Positions 9,511 to 19,401 of a stretch of DNA of 64,000 nucleotides are shown here, one piece after another (the stretch's first letter is position 1; every line of letters begins with the position of its first letter). The translations under genes and the position numbers were made by a program. The notes under the pieces are model-generated. The model searched no databases. It worked only from the letters and a program-made list of their open reading frames with translations, and had not been told where the DNA came from. The stretch comes from Bradyrhizobium sp. (lineage in GTDB: Bacteria > Pseudomonadota > Alphaproteobacteria > Rhizobiales > Xanthobacteraceae): NCBI RefSeq assembly GCF_027451485.1, contig NZ_DAIDJE010000097.1, forward strand, positions 54,157 to 118,156, written 5' to 3'.

Positions 9511-10593
9511 ATGAGCAAGACCCACAAAGCCTGGCGGCTCCATGCCCACCACGATCTGCGCTTTGAGGACGTCGACACGCCAAATCCCGCGCCCGACGGC
9601 GTCCTGGTGGCAATCGAGGCCGGCATGGTGCTTTCCTATATGGGGCGCGTCATGTCGGGCCAGGTGCCCTACAACCTGCCCCCGATGCCGTTCGTGCCCG
9701 GCACCAATGCGATCGGCCGCGTGATTGCGACCGGCGAGAACGTTGGACATGTCCGCAGTGGCGACCGTGTCTTCCTCAGCCCGCATCTGCGCGGCGATGT
9801 GCCGAGTGCCGAGCCGCCGCAAATCCTGATTGGGCTGACTGCAACCACGCCGACGCCGGAAGCCCTCGCCTTGCAGGCACGCTGGCGCGATGGTGTTTTC
9901 GCGCAGGTTGCGCACTGGCCGGCCGCCTGCATCACGCCGCTCGCTTTTCTCGATGATCGACCCGCCACCGAGTTGATCGCGCTTGCAAAGCTGATCGTGC
10001 CCTTCGGCGGATTGCAGCGCACAGGTCTGCGCGGTGGAGCGACCATCATCGTCAACGGCGCGACCGGTTATTTCGGCTCGGGCGCGGTGATGCTGGCGGT
10101 GGCGCTGGGCGCGGGCCGCGTCGTCGCTGTCGGACGCAAACAGGAAGTCCTCGGATCCTTGCGCGACAAGTTCGGGCCGCGGGTGATTCCGGCTGTCGTT
10201 TCCGGTGATGCGGACAAGGACCTTCCGATCATCCGTCATGCCGCCGGCGGCCATGCGCATGTCGCGCTCGATTTGCTCGGCTCCGCGAAAAGCACCTCGA
10301 CCACGCTTTCCTGCCTGCGCGCGCTGAAGCGCGGCGGCCGATTGGTGCTGATGGGCTCAGCCGACGTGCCGCTCGACCTGTCGATGCGCGAGATGCTGAC
10401 GAACGATTGGGAAGTGGTTGGCCAGTTCATGTATGAGCGGCAGGCACCGGGCCAGCTGGCCGCGTTGGCGGCGGAAGGCCTGCTGGATCTGAAGCAAATT
10501 CAGGTCACAACGTTTGAACTCGCCGACTTCAAGCGCGCGGTCGATAGCGCCGCGCTGATGCACGGCCTCGATCTCACGGCGGTGGTGCCCTAG
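9511..10593 (+). CDS. MDR-superfamily (quinone oxidoreductase-like) alcohol dehydrogenase
   Basis: Predicted NAD(P)H-dependent oxidoreductase of 360 residues. The GroES-like N-terminal domain contains FVPGTNAIGRVIATGENV and GDRVFLSP. The Rossmann domain contains the motif IIVNGATGYFGSGAVMLAVALG. The structural and catalytic zinc cysteines are absent, so it is a zinc-independent member. The substrate is unknown. It sits between rimM and trmD, an insertion in an otherwise conserved translation run; it may be co-transcribed without functional relation. Confidence 0.8.
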   Translation: MSKTHKAWRLHAHHDLRFEDVDTPNPAPDGVLVAIEAGMVLSYMGRVMSGQVPYNLPPMPFVPGTNAIGRVIATGENVGHVRSGDRVFLSPHLRGDVPSAEPPQILIGLTATTPTPEALALQARWRDGVFAQVAHWPAACITPLAFLDDRPATELIALAKLIVPFGGLQRTGLRGGATIIVNGATGYFGSGAVMLAVALGAGRVVAVGRKQEVLGSLRDKFGPRVIPAVVSGDADKDLPIIRHAAGGHAHVALDLLGSAKSTSTTLSCLRALKRGGRLVLMGSADVPLDLSMREMLTNDWEVVGQFMYERQAPGQLAALAAEGLLDLKQIQVTTFELADFKRAVDSAALMHGLDLTAVVP

Positions 10594-10700
10594 CCAGGGA
10601 TCATGCCGCCTCGGAAGCGGCTCGACGTCATTTCAGAGCCGCCTCTAGTCGACCAGCTTTTTCCTTTTGATTTCTGAAAGACAAAGCGCGATTGAGGGCA

Positions 10701-11420
10701 ATGACTTCACCCTGGCGCACGACTGTTCTGACCCTCTTTCCGGAGATGTTTCCGGGACCGCTCGGCGTGAGCCTGGCCGGCAGGGCGCTTGCCATGGGCG
10801 TCTGGTCGCTTGAGGCGCGCGATATCAGGGATTCCGCCACCGACCGCCATCGCAGCGTCGATGACACCCCTGCCGGCGGGGGCCCGGGCATGGTACTGCG
10901 GGCCGACATATTGGCCGCGGCAATCGATGCCGCGGCAGTACCGCCCGGCCGGCCGCGCCTGCTCATGAGCCCGCGCGGTCGGCCATTGACCCAGTCGCGG
11001 GTGGCGGAACTCGCCGCGGGACCGGGCACGCTGATCGTCTGCGGCCGTTTCGAGGGGATCGACCAGCGGGTGATCGAGGCGCGGGCGCTTGAGGAGGTTT
11101 CGATCGGCGACTACGTGCTCTCGGGAGGGGAAATCGCCGCCATGGCGCTGGTCGATGCCTGTGTCCGGCTGTTGCCCGGGGTTATGGGAAGTGCGGAATC
11201 CGCCTCGGAGGAGAGTTTTTCCCATTCCTTACTCGAATACCCCCAATATACCCGCCCCCAGGCCTTCGAAGGGCGACCGATCCCCGAAGTGCTGCTGTCC
11301 GGCGATCACGCGAAGGTCGCAGCATGGCGGCGGGCGGAAGCAGAGCGGCTGACGCGGACCCGGCGGCCGGATTTATGGGCCGCCCATGAAAACGCGCCAA
11401 AAAGCACGACAAAGGAGTGA
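10701..11420 (+). CDS. trmD: tRNA (guanine37-N1)-methyltransferase
   Basis: SPOUT methyltransferase making m1G37 in tRNA, which prevents frameshifting. About 239 residues, beginning [19 protein letters not shown]. The trefoil-knot motifs [13 protein letters not shown] and [13 protein letters not shown] are intact, as is [11 protein letters not shown] near the C-terminus. ATG 10701 follows GAGGG; a TTG at 10692 would add three residues. It is followed by rplS about 110 bp on. Confidence 0.95.
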   Translation: MTSPWRTTVLTLFPEMFPGPLGVSLAGRALAMGVWSLEARDIRDSATDRHRSVDDTPAGGGPGMVLRADILAAAIDAAAVPPGRPRLLMSPRGRPLTQSRVAELAAGPGTLIVCGRFEGIDQRVIEARALEEVSIGDYVLSGGEIAAMALVDACVRLLPGVMGSAESASEESFSHSLLEYPQYTRPQAFEGRPIPEVLLSGDHAKVAAWRRAEAERLTRTRRPDLWAAHENAPKSTTKE

Positions 11421-11527
11421 CAAGGTCCCACCTTTGGCTTATACGGGCGCCAATTCCGAGAACTGACGGCAGCTTGGATCGCGAGCCCCCGGACTGGCAG
11501 GGCGCGCGCCGCCGATGGAGATTACCA

Positions 11528-11908
11528 ATGAACCTGATTCAACAGCTCGAAAAAGAGCAATTCGAAAAGATGTCCGCCGGCAAGGACATTCCGGATTTCG
11601 GGCCGGGCGACACCGTGATCGTCAATGTCAAGGTGGTCGAAGGCGATCGCACTCGCGTGCAGGCCTATGAAGGGGTCTGTATCGGCCGCTCAGGCGGTGG
11701 GCTCAATGAGAGCTTCACGGTCCGCAAGATTTCCTACGGCGAAGGCGTCGAGCGTGTCTTCCCGATCATGTCGCCGATGATCGACTCCATCAAGGTCGTG
11801 CGCCGCGGCAAGGTGCGCCGCGCCAAGCTCTATTACCTGCGCAATCTGCGCGGCAAGTCGGCCCGCATCGTCGAAAAGTCCGAGCGCGCCGCCGCCGTCA
11901 ACGAGTAA
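11528..11908 (+). CDS. rplS: 50S ribosomal protein L19
   Basis: Large-subunit protein of 126 residues, starting [14 protein letters not shown], with [19 protein letters not shown] and [19 protein letters not shown], all L19 hallmarks. ATG 11528 follows GGAG; the frame is open further upstream but the leading sequence is not L19-like. It ends the translation run, followed by a clear terminator. Confidence 0.97.
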   Translation: MNLIQQLEKEQFEKMSAGKDIPDFGPGDTVIVNVKVVEGDRTRVQAYEGVCIGRSGGGLNESFTVRKISYGEGVERVFPIMSPMIDSIKVVRRGKVRRAKLYYLRNLRGKSARIVEKSERAAAVNE

Positions 11909-11933
11909 TTCGAGCCGACCCAAGGCTCTCTCG

Positions 11934-11962
11934 AAAGCGCGGGGCATGCCCCGCGCTTTTTT
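11934..11962 (+). terminator. Rho-independent terminator after rplS
   Basis: A perfect 9-bp GC stem (GCGCGGGGC at 11937-11945 and its complement at 11948-11956) with a 2-nt loop, followed by six T. It is preceded by A residues, which would extend the stem. It lies 26 bp after the rplS stop and probably ends the ffh/rpsP/rplS transcript. Confidence 0.85.
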
Positions 11963-12246
11963 GTTGTCGGGGTCAAGCCCGGCAATCACGAAGGGAGTTG
12001 GTCCGCCACCGATTGATTGTCCATGCCACAGCGCTTGTGTTAGAAATTTAGAATGGTTTCGGATTCAACCAGCATCAATAGCCGGCGCGTCGTCATCGAC
12101 GATCACGCCCGCCTCCCCGGCCGCTTCTTCGGACGGTTCGCGACGTCTGCGACCTCGGAACTTGCGCGCGCGTTCTGACGCTGCGCTTTCCGCCGCCATC
12201 GGCACGATTCCGTCCCTTCCGATTTCCTGTTGAGGAGCTGACGCTC
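11963..12246. other. Intergenic region between rplS and leuC
   Basis: Next to the terminator, 11968-11992 reads GGGTCAAGCCCGGCAATCACG, one half of a palindromic repeat family seen again near 40200 and 50765. A 41-codon frame (12053-12178) precedes leuC, but it is not leucine-rich and has no clear ribosome site, so I do not call it a leader peptide. No tRNA or riboswitch is recognised. Confidence 0.4.
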
Positions 12247-13653
12247 ATGTCCAAACCGACGACCCTGTACGACAAGATCTGGAACGATCACTTGGTGCAC
12301 GAAGCAGAAGACGGCACCTGCCTGATCTATATTGACCGCCATCTGGTGCATGAGGTGACTTCGCCGCAGGCGTTCGAAGGCTTGCGCGCCACGGGGCGCA
12401 AGGTTCGAGCGCCCGAAAAGACACTTGCGGTCGTTGACCACAACGTGCCGACCACCGATCGTACGAAGCCGAATCCCGATCCCGAAAGCGCCGAGCAGAT
12501 CAGGGTGCTGGCGGAGAACGCGAGGGATTTCGGCATCGAGTATTACAACGAGTTCGATCGTCGCCAAGGCATTGTCCATGTCATCGGCCCCGAGCAAGGC
12601 TTTACGCTGCCGGGCACCACGATCGTCTGCGGCGACAGCCACACCTCGACCCACGGCGCCTTCGGCGCGCTCGCCCACGGCATCGGCACGTCGGAGGTCG
12701 AACATGTGCTCGCGACGCAAACGCTGATCCAGAAGAAGGCGAAGAACATGCGCGCCATCGTCGATGGCAAATTGCCCGACGGCGTCACCGGCAAGGACAT
12801 TATCCTTTCGATCATCGGCGAGATCGGCACTGCCGGCGGCACCGGCTACGTGCTGGAATATGCGGGCGAGGCCATCCGTTCGCTCTCGATGGAGGGCCGC
12901 ATGACCGTCTGCAACATGTCGATCGAAGGCGGCGCTCGCGCCGGTCTCGTCGCGCCGGACGAGAAGGCGTTCGAATTCCTGAAGGGCCGGCCGAAATCGC
13001 CCAAGGGTGCCGCCTGGGATGCCGCGCTTCGCTACTGGGAAAGCCTGCGCAGCGATGACGGCGCGCATTTCGACCACGAGATCAGGCTCGACGCGGCTAA
13101 GCTGCCGCCGGTCGTGACCTGGGGCACCTCGCCGGAAGACGTTGCCTCGATCGCAGGAGTGGTGCCCGATCCCGACAAGATCGAGGATGAGGCCAAGCGC
13201 ATCTCCAAGCACCGCGCGCTGAGCTACATGGGGCTGAAAGCAGGGACGAAGATCACCGATATCAAGCTCGACCGCGTCTTCATCGGCTCCTGCACCAATG
13301 GCCGGATCGAGGATTTGCGCGCGGCGGCGAAAATCGCCGACGGCAAGCGGGTGAATGCCAACGTCAATGCGATGATCGTGCCGGGTTCCGGCATCGTGAA
13401 GGAACAGGCGGAAGCCGAAGGCCTCGACAAGATTTTCATCAAGGCCGGCTTCGAATGGCGCGAACCGGGCTGTTCGATGTGTCTTGCCATGAATCCGGAC
13501 AAGCTCAGGCCGGAAGAGCGCTGCGCCTCGACTTCCAACCGTAATTTCGAGGGGCGCCAGGGTTTTAAGGGCCGCACCCACTTGGTCTCACCAGCCATGG
13601 CAGCCGCAGCCGCGATTGCCGGGCATTTCGTCGATGTCCGGGACTGGCGGTAA
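12247..13653 (+). CDS. leuC: 3-isopropylmalate dehydratase large subunit
   Basis: Aconitase-family subunit of isopropylmalate isomerase (leucine biosynthesis), 468 residues. It contains [20 protein letters not shown] and the [4Fe-4S] cysteines in [11 protein letters not shown] (near 345) and [13 protein letters not shown] (near 405-408). The start [12 protein letters not shown] follows GAGGAG at a good distance. Its partner leuD lies 1.4 kb downstream on the same strand, separated by two small genes, and leuB lies beyond the mobile element. Confidence 0.97.
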   Translation: MSKPTTLYDKIWNDHLVHEAEDGTCLIYIDRHLVHEVTSPQAFEGLRATGRKVRAPEKTLAVVDHNVPTTDRTKPNPDPESAEQIRVLAENARDFGIEYYNEFDRRQGIVHVIGPEQGFTLPGTTIVCGDSHTSTHGAFGALAHGIGTSEVEHVLATQTLIQKKAKNMRAIVDGKLPDGVTGKDIILSIIGEIGTAGGTGYVLEYAGEAIRSLSMEGRMTVCNMSIEGGARAGLVAPDEKAFEFLKGRPKSPKGAAWDAALRYWESLRSDDGAHFDHEIRLDAAKLPPVVTWGTSPEDVASIAGVVPDPDKIEDEAKRISKHRALSYMGLKAGTKITDIKLDRVFIGSCTNGRIEDLRAAAKIADGKRVNANVNAMIVPGSGIVKEQAEAEGLDKIFIKAGFEWREPGCSMCLAMNPDKLRPEERCASTSNRNFEGRQGFKGRTHLVSPAMAAAAAIAGHFVDVRDWR

Positions 13654-13761
13654 AACAGCGGCAACCCCTTCAAATCGGGCTATTGAAGAAGGATACCGTT
13701 AACCGGACAGGCGCAAGCTATAGGCGGTGAAATCCCGTTCGCGACTGCGTGGGGGACCGTC

Positions 13762-13974
13762 ATGGCAGACAAGACTGACAAACCCGAATTCGTCGATACG
13801 ATCGGCGACGCGACACGGCAGCGCTACCGGCGCGTGATGCCGCGCGTCAAGGAGCCCGTCGTCAAGCAAGCCCCAAAGATCAGCCATTGGCCGCCGGAGC
13901 GGCTCGAGCAATGGCGGATGGAAAATCTGACGCCCTGGAAGATCAAGCCCTGGAAGATCAAGGACTGGATCTGA
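13762..13974 (+). CDS. Small hypothetical protein with PWKIK repeat
   Basis: Seventy residues, charged, no signal peptide or membrane segment. The C-terminus carries a short repeat: PWKIKPWKIKDW. I recognise no family. ATG 13762 follows GGGGGACC. The in-frame codon pattern looks coding, and the gene is isolated between leuC and a hairpin. Function unknown. Confidence 0.6.
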   Translation: MADKTDKPEFVDTIGDATRQRYRRVMPRVKEPVVKQAPKISHWPPERLEQWRMENLTPWKIKPWKIKDWI

Positions 13975-14366
13975 ACGGGCGCACGTCCGGTTCCCCTGAG
14001 CGCGCGAAGGCGTCGTTTTCAAAAGGATCAGGCGCCCTTGCGGGGCGCCTGACTCACCTCACCTGACGTGTCTCGAACCTCGACGTCAGGCGCGATGAAG
14101 CATCGCCGTCAACGTGTGGCGCTTTTTGCTGGGGTGGCTTTGTTGGCGGGAAACCTAGAAGGCGCCGGCTGAACACGTCATGAATGTGCACGCCACGGAT
14201 TTTCGCCGCCGCGCATGCGCCGCGTTCGCGCACGAGCATATGACCGTCATCATGGACCTAATCATCCGCGGCCACACACAGGGCGCCAGTGGAAATGCTC
14301 CCGACCGTGGTGTTCCGACCGCATCTCATCGGGATCAAGTGCGGCTGCAAGGTCTTTGAAAAATGC
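13975..14366. other. Intergenic region with a GC hairpin
   Basis: A 10-bp stem (TCAGGCGCCC at 14028-14037 pairing with 14043-14052) forms a hairpin 54 bp after the stop at 13974. It lacks a T run, so it may be a weak or Rho-assisted terminator, or serve both strands. The rest of the 390 bp shows no supported gene; a 61-codon leftward frame at 14054-14239 has no recognisable features. Confidence 0.4.
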
Positions 14367-14702
14367 CTAGCCGTGGGTCCAGACGCAGGTCATATGCGGC
14401 ACGATGACCGTGCCGCTCGGACGGTACTCCTGCGCATAGGAGGCACGACACACCCGAACCGCATTCGGCCCGGGGTTGTAGCGGGGATAAACATCGTCCG
14501 GCACGACCTGACGGTGCGGGTAAATGCGAACCCGCCGCGACGGACGAGCGGCCCCTTCGGCCGGGCGTGCGGCGAGATCGTCGGGCGTCAACGTTTGCGC
14601 AACGCGCGTACCCTGCGGCGCGGTCTGGGCTTCTGCGCCCGATATCAGCAGCACGAAAGTGCCCGCGAAAACCCCAGCTATCGCCAGTTTGCCGATACTC
14701 AT
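14367..14702 (-). CDS. Small secreted hypothetical protein
   Basis: 111 residues with a signal peptide ([26 protein letters not shown]). The mature part is arginine/proline-rich with two cysteines (AVRVCRASY and PHMTCVW), which could pair in the periplasm. ATG 14702 is chosen because it places the signal peptide at the N-terminus; the frame is open upstream. It is divergent from leuD. No known family is recognised. Confidence 0.65.
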   Translation of the reverse strand: MSIGKLAIAGVFAGTFVLLISGAEAQTAPQGTRVAQTLTPDDLAARPAEGAARPSRRVRIYPHRQVVPDDVYPRYNPGPNAVRVCRASYAQEYRPSGTVIVPHMTCVWTHG

Positions 14703-15036
14703 CGTCACGCGCGCCCCGCTTCGGTCATCTGTGCCTACGCTCTCCGATTGCCGGGACAAGGTCAACATCAAGGCCGATCTTTTCCGCCCCATCGTGCCGG
14801 GCAGGCCTTCATCCTTTTGCGGCAAAGCAGGTTCCTGCACTGTTGAGCACCGAGTGTTTCGGCCGCCGCGTGCTGATGCGGAATCGGCATCAGTTCGGCC
14901 TCGACGAAGGACATGGCTACCATTGAGGGAGAGGCGGTTTGAGGCGGCTTTTTTGCCCTTTTACGCGAGCGGCATTCGCGATAAAACTCGCCCCGCAATT
15001 GCTTTTCGCCCATCCCAACCGAGAACTGTCATCCTC

Positions 15037-15639
15037 ATGGAAAAGTTCACCACGCTCGAAGGCGTCGCAGCGCCGCTGAAGATCATCAATGTCGATACCG
15101 ACATGATCATCCCCAAGCAGTATCTGAAGACCATCAAGCGCACGGGGCTTGGCAAAGGCCTGTTCTCGGAACAGCGCTACAAGGACGACGGCAGCGAGAA
15201 CCCGGATTTCGTGCTCAACAAGCCGGCCTACCGCAACGCCAAGGTGCTGGTGGCCGGCGACAATTTCGGCTGCGGCTCGAGCCGCGAGCACGCGCCCTGG
15301 GCGCTGCTCGATTTCGGCATCCGCTGCGTGATCTCGACCTCGTTCGGCGACATCTTCTACAACAACTGCTTCAAGAACGGCATTCTGCCGATCCGTGTTG
15401 CCCAAGAAGATCTCGACAAGCTGTTCGACGACGCCGAGCGCGGCGCCAACGCAACGCTGACCATCGATCTGCCCAATCAGGAAATCCGCGGCCCCGACGG
15501 CGGCACTGTGAAGTTCGAGATCGATCCGTTCCGCAAACATTGCCTGATGAACGGGCTCGACGACATCGGCCTTACGATGGAAAAGAAATCGTCGATCGAT
15601 GCCTATGAGGCCAAGCTGAAAGAGCGCGCCTGGGCTTAA
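15037..15639 (+). CDS. leuD: 3-isopropylmalate dehydratase small subunit
   Basis: Swivelling-domain subunit of isopropylmalate isomerase, 200 residues. Signatures are [15 protein letters not shown] and [20 protein letters not shown] 15037 gives [14 protein letters not shown], the usual start for rhizobial LeuD; the open frame extends far upstream, but that part is noncoding in character. The 334-bp gap between the secreted-protein start (14702) and leuD should hold divergent promoters; I see no clear attenuator. Confidence 0.97.
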   Translation: MEKFTTLEGVAAPLKIINVDTDMIIPKQYLKTIKRTGLGKGLFSEQRYKDDGSENPDFVLNKPAYRNAKVLVAGDNFGCGSSREHAPWALLDFGIRCVISTSFGDIFYNNCFKNGILPIRVAQEDLDKLFDDAERGANATLTIDLPNQEIRGPDGGTVKFEIDPFRKHCLMNGLDDIGLTMEKKSSIDAYEAKLKERAWA

Positions 15640-15696
15640 GTCTTATTCGACGCGTTTTCTCACGCGAACCGGCTTGCACTTTCGCTCGAAAACGCC

Positions 15697-16479
15697 ATGC
15701 GGACTGACATCGTCACTTTCTGGCACGGCCCGCTGGACGCCTTGCGCAGGCTATGCCTGCGTTCGCAGGTCGCGGCTGGCCACAAAGTGACGATCTACAG
15801 CTTCGATCCGATCGCCCAATTGCCCGAGGGCGTCGATAACGCGGAAGCCGAACCGATCCTGCCGCATTCCTTTGCGGAACGGCTGCGCCCTATGACAGAT
15901 GGGGTCTGGATCGACCGGACCATGCTGCAATTCTCGGATTTTTTCCGGATGCGGCTGATGGCGAAGCAGGCAGGCCTCTGGCTCGATGCCGATGTCCTGC
16001 TGCTAAGGCCTGTCGAGATCGACCCGGCAAAACCCTATTTTGCCTGGGAGCAGCCGCGGCAACTCGGCAATTCGGTGCTGTATCTCCCCTCAGCCGATCC
16101 GATCGTTACCGCCTTCGAAGCCTTGATGGCGCAGGACGAGTTGACGCCGGACTGGCTGTCATTCCGGCATCGCTTCACCTACATGCTGCACAAATTGCGC
16201 GGGACAAGGCGCATCTCGGACGTGCGGCTCGCGATCTTTGGTCCCGCAGCGCTCACGGCGCTTGCCCGCCGCTCCGGAGAATTGCAATACGCCCTCCCCA
16301 AGAAGTCGTTTTACGCCGTGCATGCCGAGCCGAAGCTGTTCTTCGAACCACGGGACTTTTCGCCCCTGGTGGGCGACGGCGAGATCATCGGTTTTCACAT
16401 CTCGCCGAAAGGCCGTGGCAACCAGCCGCCAGTGCCAGGCAGTCTGCATGCCTGGGCGGCAGCGCGATTTGGTGCCTAA
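15697..16479 (+). CDS. DXD-motif glycosyltransferase (capsular/GT32-like)
   Basis: Predicted sugar transferase of 260 residues. It begins with a nucleotide-sugar fold (DIVTFWHGPLDALRRLCLRSQ) and has the metal-binding DXD motif in LWLDADVLLLRP near residue 98. Downstream segments (FGPAALTALARR, YAVHAEPKLFFEP) resemble the small GT32/GT44-like polysaccharide or glycolipid transferases. Donor and acceptor are unknown. It stands alone, just after leuD, with no other cell-surface genes near it. Confidence 0.7.
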   Translation: MRTDIVTFWHGPLDALRRLCLRSQVAAGHKVTIYSFDPIAQLPEGVDNAEAEPILPHSFAERLRPMTDGVWIDRTMLQFSDFFRMRLMAKQAGLWLDADVLLLRPVEIDPAKPYFAWEQPRQLGNSVLYLPSADPIVTAFEALMAQDELTPDWLSFRHRFTYMLHKLRGTRRISDVRLAIFGPAALTALARRSGELQYALPKKSFYAVHAEPKLFFEPRDFSPLVGDGEIIGFHISPKGRGNQPPVPGSLHAWAAARFGA

Positions 16480-16593
16480 AGAAGACGCCCGGCTTTGTCT
16501 GACCCGGTTGCGCCTAGTTTGATCCAGCGCAATGCCGCTCCCGAGACGGCGGTCCAGAATGCATTAAATCTTTTTCTGAGGCGGAGCTTCGTC

Positions 16594-17022
16594 ATGACAG
16601 TCCAGGACACTTCTCCTTCCGTCCTTGAGCGCCTGACCCATACCTTTAATGATTGGCTCAACCACCGGCGGGAGCTGAACGAGATGCGTCAGCTCGACCC
16701 GGTTGAGTTCGACCGCATCGCTCACGATCTTCAGCTTTCGCCCGCTGACCTGAACGAGCTCGTCGACCGGGGACCGCACGCTGCGGACGAATTGCCAAGA
16801 TTGCTGGTGGCTCTTGGCATCGATGCCGAGGCCTTGGCGCGGGTCGAGCCCGTGGTGCTGCACGACATGGAGCGTGTCTGCGCGTTGTGCAATCACAAGC
16901 ACGAATGCGATCACGATCTAGCGGCAGGGACCTCAGCCGAGCATTATCGGGAATATTGCCTCAACGCGTCCACGATTGCGGGTTTGAGTCAGGAACCGGG
17001 ACAACGAAAGACAAATAGCTAA
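16594..17022 (+). CDS. DUF6455-type cysteine-containing protein
   Basis: 142 residues. The N-terminal part resembles the DUF1127/YjiS-like helix (LTHTFNDWLNHRRELNEMRQLDPVEFDRIAHDL). The C-terminal part has cysteines in VCALCNHKHECDHDL and EYCLNAST, plausibly binding metal. Rhizobial proteins of this layout are annotated DUF6455. ATG 16594 follows GAGGCGGAG; the upstream frame extension is not used. Its end overlaps the convergent CoA-ester lyase by 4 bp. Confidence 0.7.
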   Translation: MTVQDTSPSVLERLTHTFNDWLNHRRELNEMRQLDPVEFDRIAHDLQLSPADLNELVDRGPHAADELPRLLVALGIDAEALARVEPVVLHDMERVCALCNHKHECDHDLAAGTSAEHYREYCLNASTIAGLSQEPGQRKTNS

Positions 17023-17897
17023 TTTCTCATCGCAGCGATTGAATCCGCGATCGCGATCGTGCGGCGCGCCATGTCTGCATGCAGACGCTCCACCATCTGG
17101 CCGTCGAGCGAGATGGCGCCGCGTGCGGCATTCTCCGGCAATTCGAATGCCGCGATGATCTTGCGCGCCCGCGCCACTTCTTCCGGCGGCGGCGTAAAGA
17201 TGACATTGCAGGCCTCGATCTGGCCGGGGTGAATCAGCGTCTTGCCGTCAAAGCCAAGATCGCGTGCCTGCGCGCATTCCTGATTGAAGCCTTCGATGTT
17301 GCTGAAGTCACTGTAGGGCCCATCGAGGATTTCGAGACCGTAGGCGCGGGCTGCCAGGATGCAGTGGATGATCATCGGCAGCATGATGACGCGGCCGGGC
17401 TGCATGCGAATGCGCGTTTCGCGCGAAATATCGTTGGGTCCGAATACAAAGCCGGCCAGCCGCGGCTCGACATCGCGCGAGGCCGCCGCGAGTTCCTCGG
17501 CATGCAGCACCGCACGCGCGGTCTCGATCATCGCCCAGACACGGATCGACGGGTCGGCCTTGGCTTCGCGTAGCGCGCCCGCAATGGTACGAAGATCGTC
17601 CAGGCTCGACACCTTCGGCACCAGGATGGCGTCGGGCTTGGCACCGGCGGCCATCCTGGCATCCTCGGCCCAAAATGGCGTGTCCAGCGCATTGGTCCGG
17701 ATCCAGACCTCCCGCTTGCCAAAGCCGCCAGCTGCGATAGCTTTCGCAATCTGCTCCCGCGCCAGGGGCTTGGCATCCGGCGCGACAGAATCTTCGAGAT
17801 CGAGGATGATGGCGTCGGCGGCAAGAACGCGCGCCTTCTCCAGCGCCCGCGAATTCGAACCCGGCATGAACAAAAGGCTGCGGCGCGGATGGGTCAT
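17019..17897 (-). CDS. HpcH/HpaI (CitE-like) CoA ester lyase
   Basis: Predicted malyl-CoA/citramalyl-CoA-type lyase, 292 residues, TIM-barrel fold. Visible motifs are RRSLLFMPGSNSRALEKA, DAIILDLEDSVAP, the catalytic-region arginine in VWIRTNA, and MIETARAVLHAEE with GFVFGPNDIS for metal binding, then GFDGKTLIHPGQIEACN. ATG 17897 follows GAAGGGAAT; an upstream ATG at 18002 would add a non-homologous 35-residue tail. The exact acyl-CoA is unknown. Confidence 0.88.
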   Translation of the reverse strand: MTHPRRSLLFMPGSNSRALEKARVLAADAIILDLEDSVAPDAKPLAREQIAKAIAAGGFGKREVWIRTNALDTPFWAEDARMAAGAKPDAILVPKVSSLDDLRTIAGALREAKADPSIRVWAMIETARAVLHAEELAAASRDVEPRLAGFVFGPNDISRETRIRMQPGRVIMLPMIIHCILAARAYGLEILDGPYSDFSNIEGFNQECAQARDLGFDGKTLIHPGQIEACNVIFTPPPEEVARARKIIAAFELPENAARGAISLDGQMVERLHADMARRTIAIADSIAAMRN

Positions 17898-18117
17898 GAT
17901 TTGATTCCCTTCGATTACGAACTCTTGTAGCGCGGCGCCAGGCTCTGCAGGGACACGCGCTGGAACCGCCGGAGTCCTATATAGCTTGAGCATGCGAGCC
18001 ACGGCTTAACACCTCGATCGGCGCTTCGAAAGGCTTGTTCCACCCGCCCGTATATGATTAGCAGCTAATGTAGCGACACTGGCGTTCCTCCCGAATGCCA
18101 GAACCGGGACAGTAGCG

Positions 18118-18762
18118 ATGTTGACCTTCCCGAAACGGCTCCTTGAGGGCTATCAGACGTTCCGTACCCAGCGGCTGCCCACCGAGCAGTCGCGCTACCG
18201 CGAACTGTCCGAACGCGGCCAGTCCCCCGAAGTAATGGTGATCGGTTGTTGCGACTCGCGCGTCTCGCCCGAGGTGATCTTTGACGCCGGTCCCGGCGAA
18301 TTGTTTGTGATGCGCAACATCGCCAATCTCGTGCCGGTCTATCAGCCGGACGAGAACGCCCATGGCGTTTCGGCAGCGCTTGAATTCGCCGTCAACGTGC
18401 TGCGGGTGAAGCACATCGTGGTGCTCGGCCACGCCCAATGCGGCGGCATCCGCGCTTTCGTCGACAAGATCGAGCCCTTATCGCCGGGCGACTTCATCGG
18501 CAAGTGGATGGCGATGTTCGTCAAGCCCGGCGAAGTGGTCGAGCAGCGCAGCCACGAGAGCATGCAGCAATTCATCGTCCGGATTGAGAAGGCCGCGGTG
18601 TTCCGCAGCCTGGAGAACCTGATGACGTTTCCCTTCGTGCGCAGCAGGGTTGAGCACGGCGATCTGCAACTGCATGGCGCCTATTTCGGCGTGGCCGAGG
18701 GATCCTTGTTCGTCCTCGATAAGGTGAAGAAGGAATTCCTGAGCGCGCGGGAGAACGGATAG
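18118..18762 (+). CDS. Beta-class carbonic anhydrase
   Basis: Zinc enzyme interconverting CO2 and bicarbonate, 214 residues. Zinc ligands and the catalytic dyad are present: CCDSRVSP (Cys, Asp, Arg) and GHAQCGGIRAF (His, Cys). Length and motifs match clade-B bacterial enzymes. ATG 18118. No signal peptide, so cytoplasmic. It is a monocistronic unit next to the YqhA-like gene. Confidence 0.93.
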   Translation: MLTFPKRLLEGYQTFRTQRLPTEQSRYRELSERGQSPEVMVIGCCDSRVSPEVIFDAGPGELFVMRNIANLVPVYQPDENAHGVSAALEFAVNVLRVKHIVVLGHAQCGGIRAFVDKIEPLSPGDFIGKWMAMFVKPGEVVEQRSHESMQQFIVRIEKAAVFRSLENLMTFPFVRSRVEHGDLQLHGAYFGVAEGSLFVLDKVKKEFLSARENG

Positions 18763-18822
18763 AAGATTGCGAATGGCCGGCAGCCGGAGCGGCCTTGCCC
18801 CATTATTCCTTGTTCGTCCTCG

Positions 18823-19374
18823 CTATTTTTCACCGTGATCGCTGCCCCAGCGATCGGACAGAGCCAGCATCAGTGTCGAGATCACGAACACCAGGTGGAC
18901 GGCGACCAGCCAGGCGAGCTTTTGCGCGTCGAACACGGCATCGATGTTCATGAACGCCTTCAGGACCTGAATGGCTGAAATCGCGACGATGGAGGCGAGC
19001 AGTTTCTGCTTCAGACCGGCGAAATCGACCTTGGTCATCCAATCCGGCCAGTCCGGATGGCCCCCCGGATCGATCCGCGAGACGAAGTTCTCATAGCCTG
19101 AAAAGACCACGATCAGGATGAGGTTGCCGGTCAACGAGACATCGATCAGGCTGAGCACGCCCAAAATGATGTCCGTCTCCTTGGCACTCGGCATATGGAC
19201 CACGAATTCCCACAGCAAAATGCAAAACTTGAGCAGCAGCGCCGCGAGGCTGATGACGAGACCGAGGTAAAACGGCGCCATCAGCCAGCGGCTGTTGAAC
19301 AGGATGCTCTCGAAGCCCTGCTCGACGCGCTTCAGCACAGGGTTGGGTCGATAGGGAGCGGGTTGTTCGGTCAT
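18823..19374 (-). CDS. YqhA/UPF0114 (TIGR00645) inner-membrane protein
   Basis: 183 residues with about four membrane segments (for example WLMAPFYLGLVISLAALLL, LILIVVFSGYENF and VHLVFVISTLMLAL). The family pattern ESILFNSRWLMAPFYLGL, then IDVSLTGNLILIVVFSGYENFVSR, is characteristic of UPF0114. Function is unknown in the literature I know. It ends the leftward asd-side gene pair: 27 bp separate its start from the asd stop. Confidence 0.9.
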   Translation of the reverse strand: MTEQPAPYRPNPVLKRVEQGFESILFNSRWLMAPFYLGLVISLAALLLKFCILLWEFVVHMPSAKETDIILGVLSLIDVSLTGNLILIVVFSGYENFVSRIDPGGHPDWPDWMTKVDFAGLKQKLLASIVAISAIQVLKAFMNIDAVFDAQKLAWLVAVHLVFVISTLMLALSDRWGSDHGEK

Positions 19375-19401
19375 TGAGATCCCCGGTTCCGCTCCTGGCC
19401 C

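Noticed and set aside
12053..12178. 41-codon frame upstream of leuC as a leucine attenuator leader
   Set aside because: Only two leucines, no run of Leu codons, no visible competing hairpins.
14054..14239. 61-codon leftward frame in the gap before the secreted protein gene
   Set aside because: No ribosome site, no recognisable features, low protein likeness.
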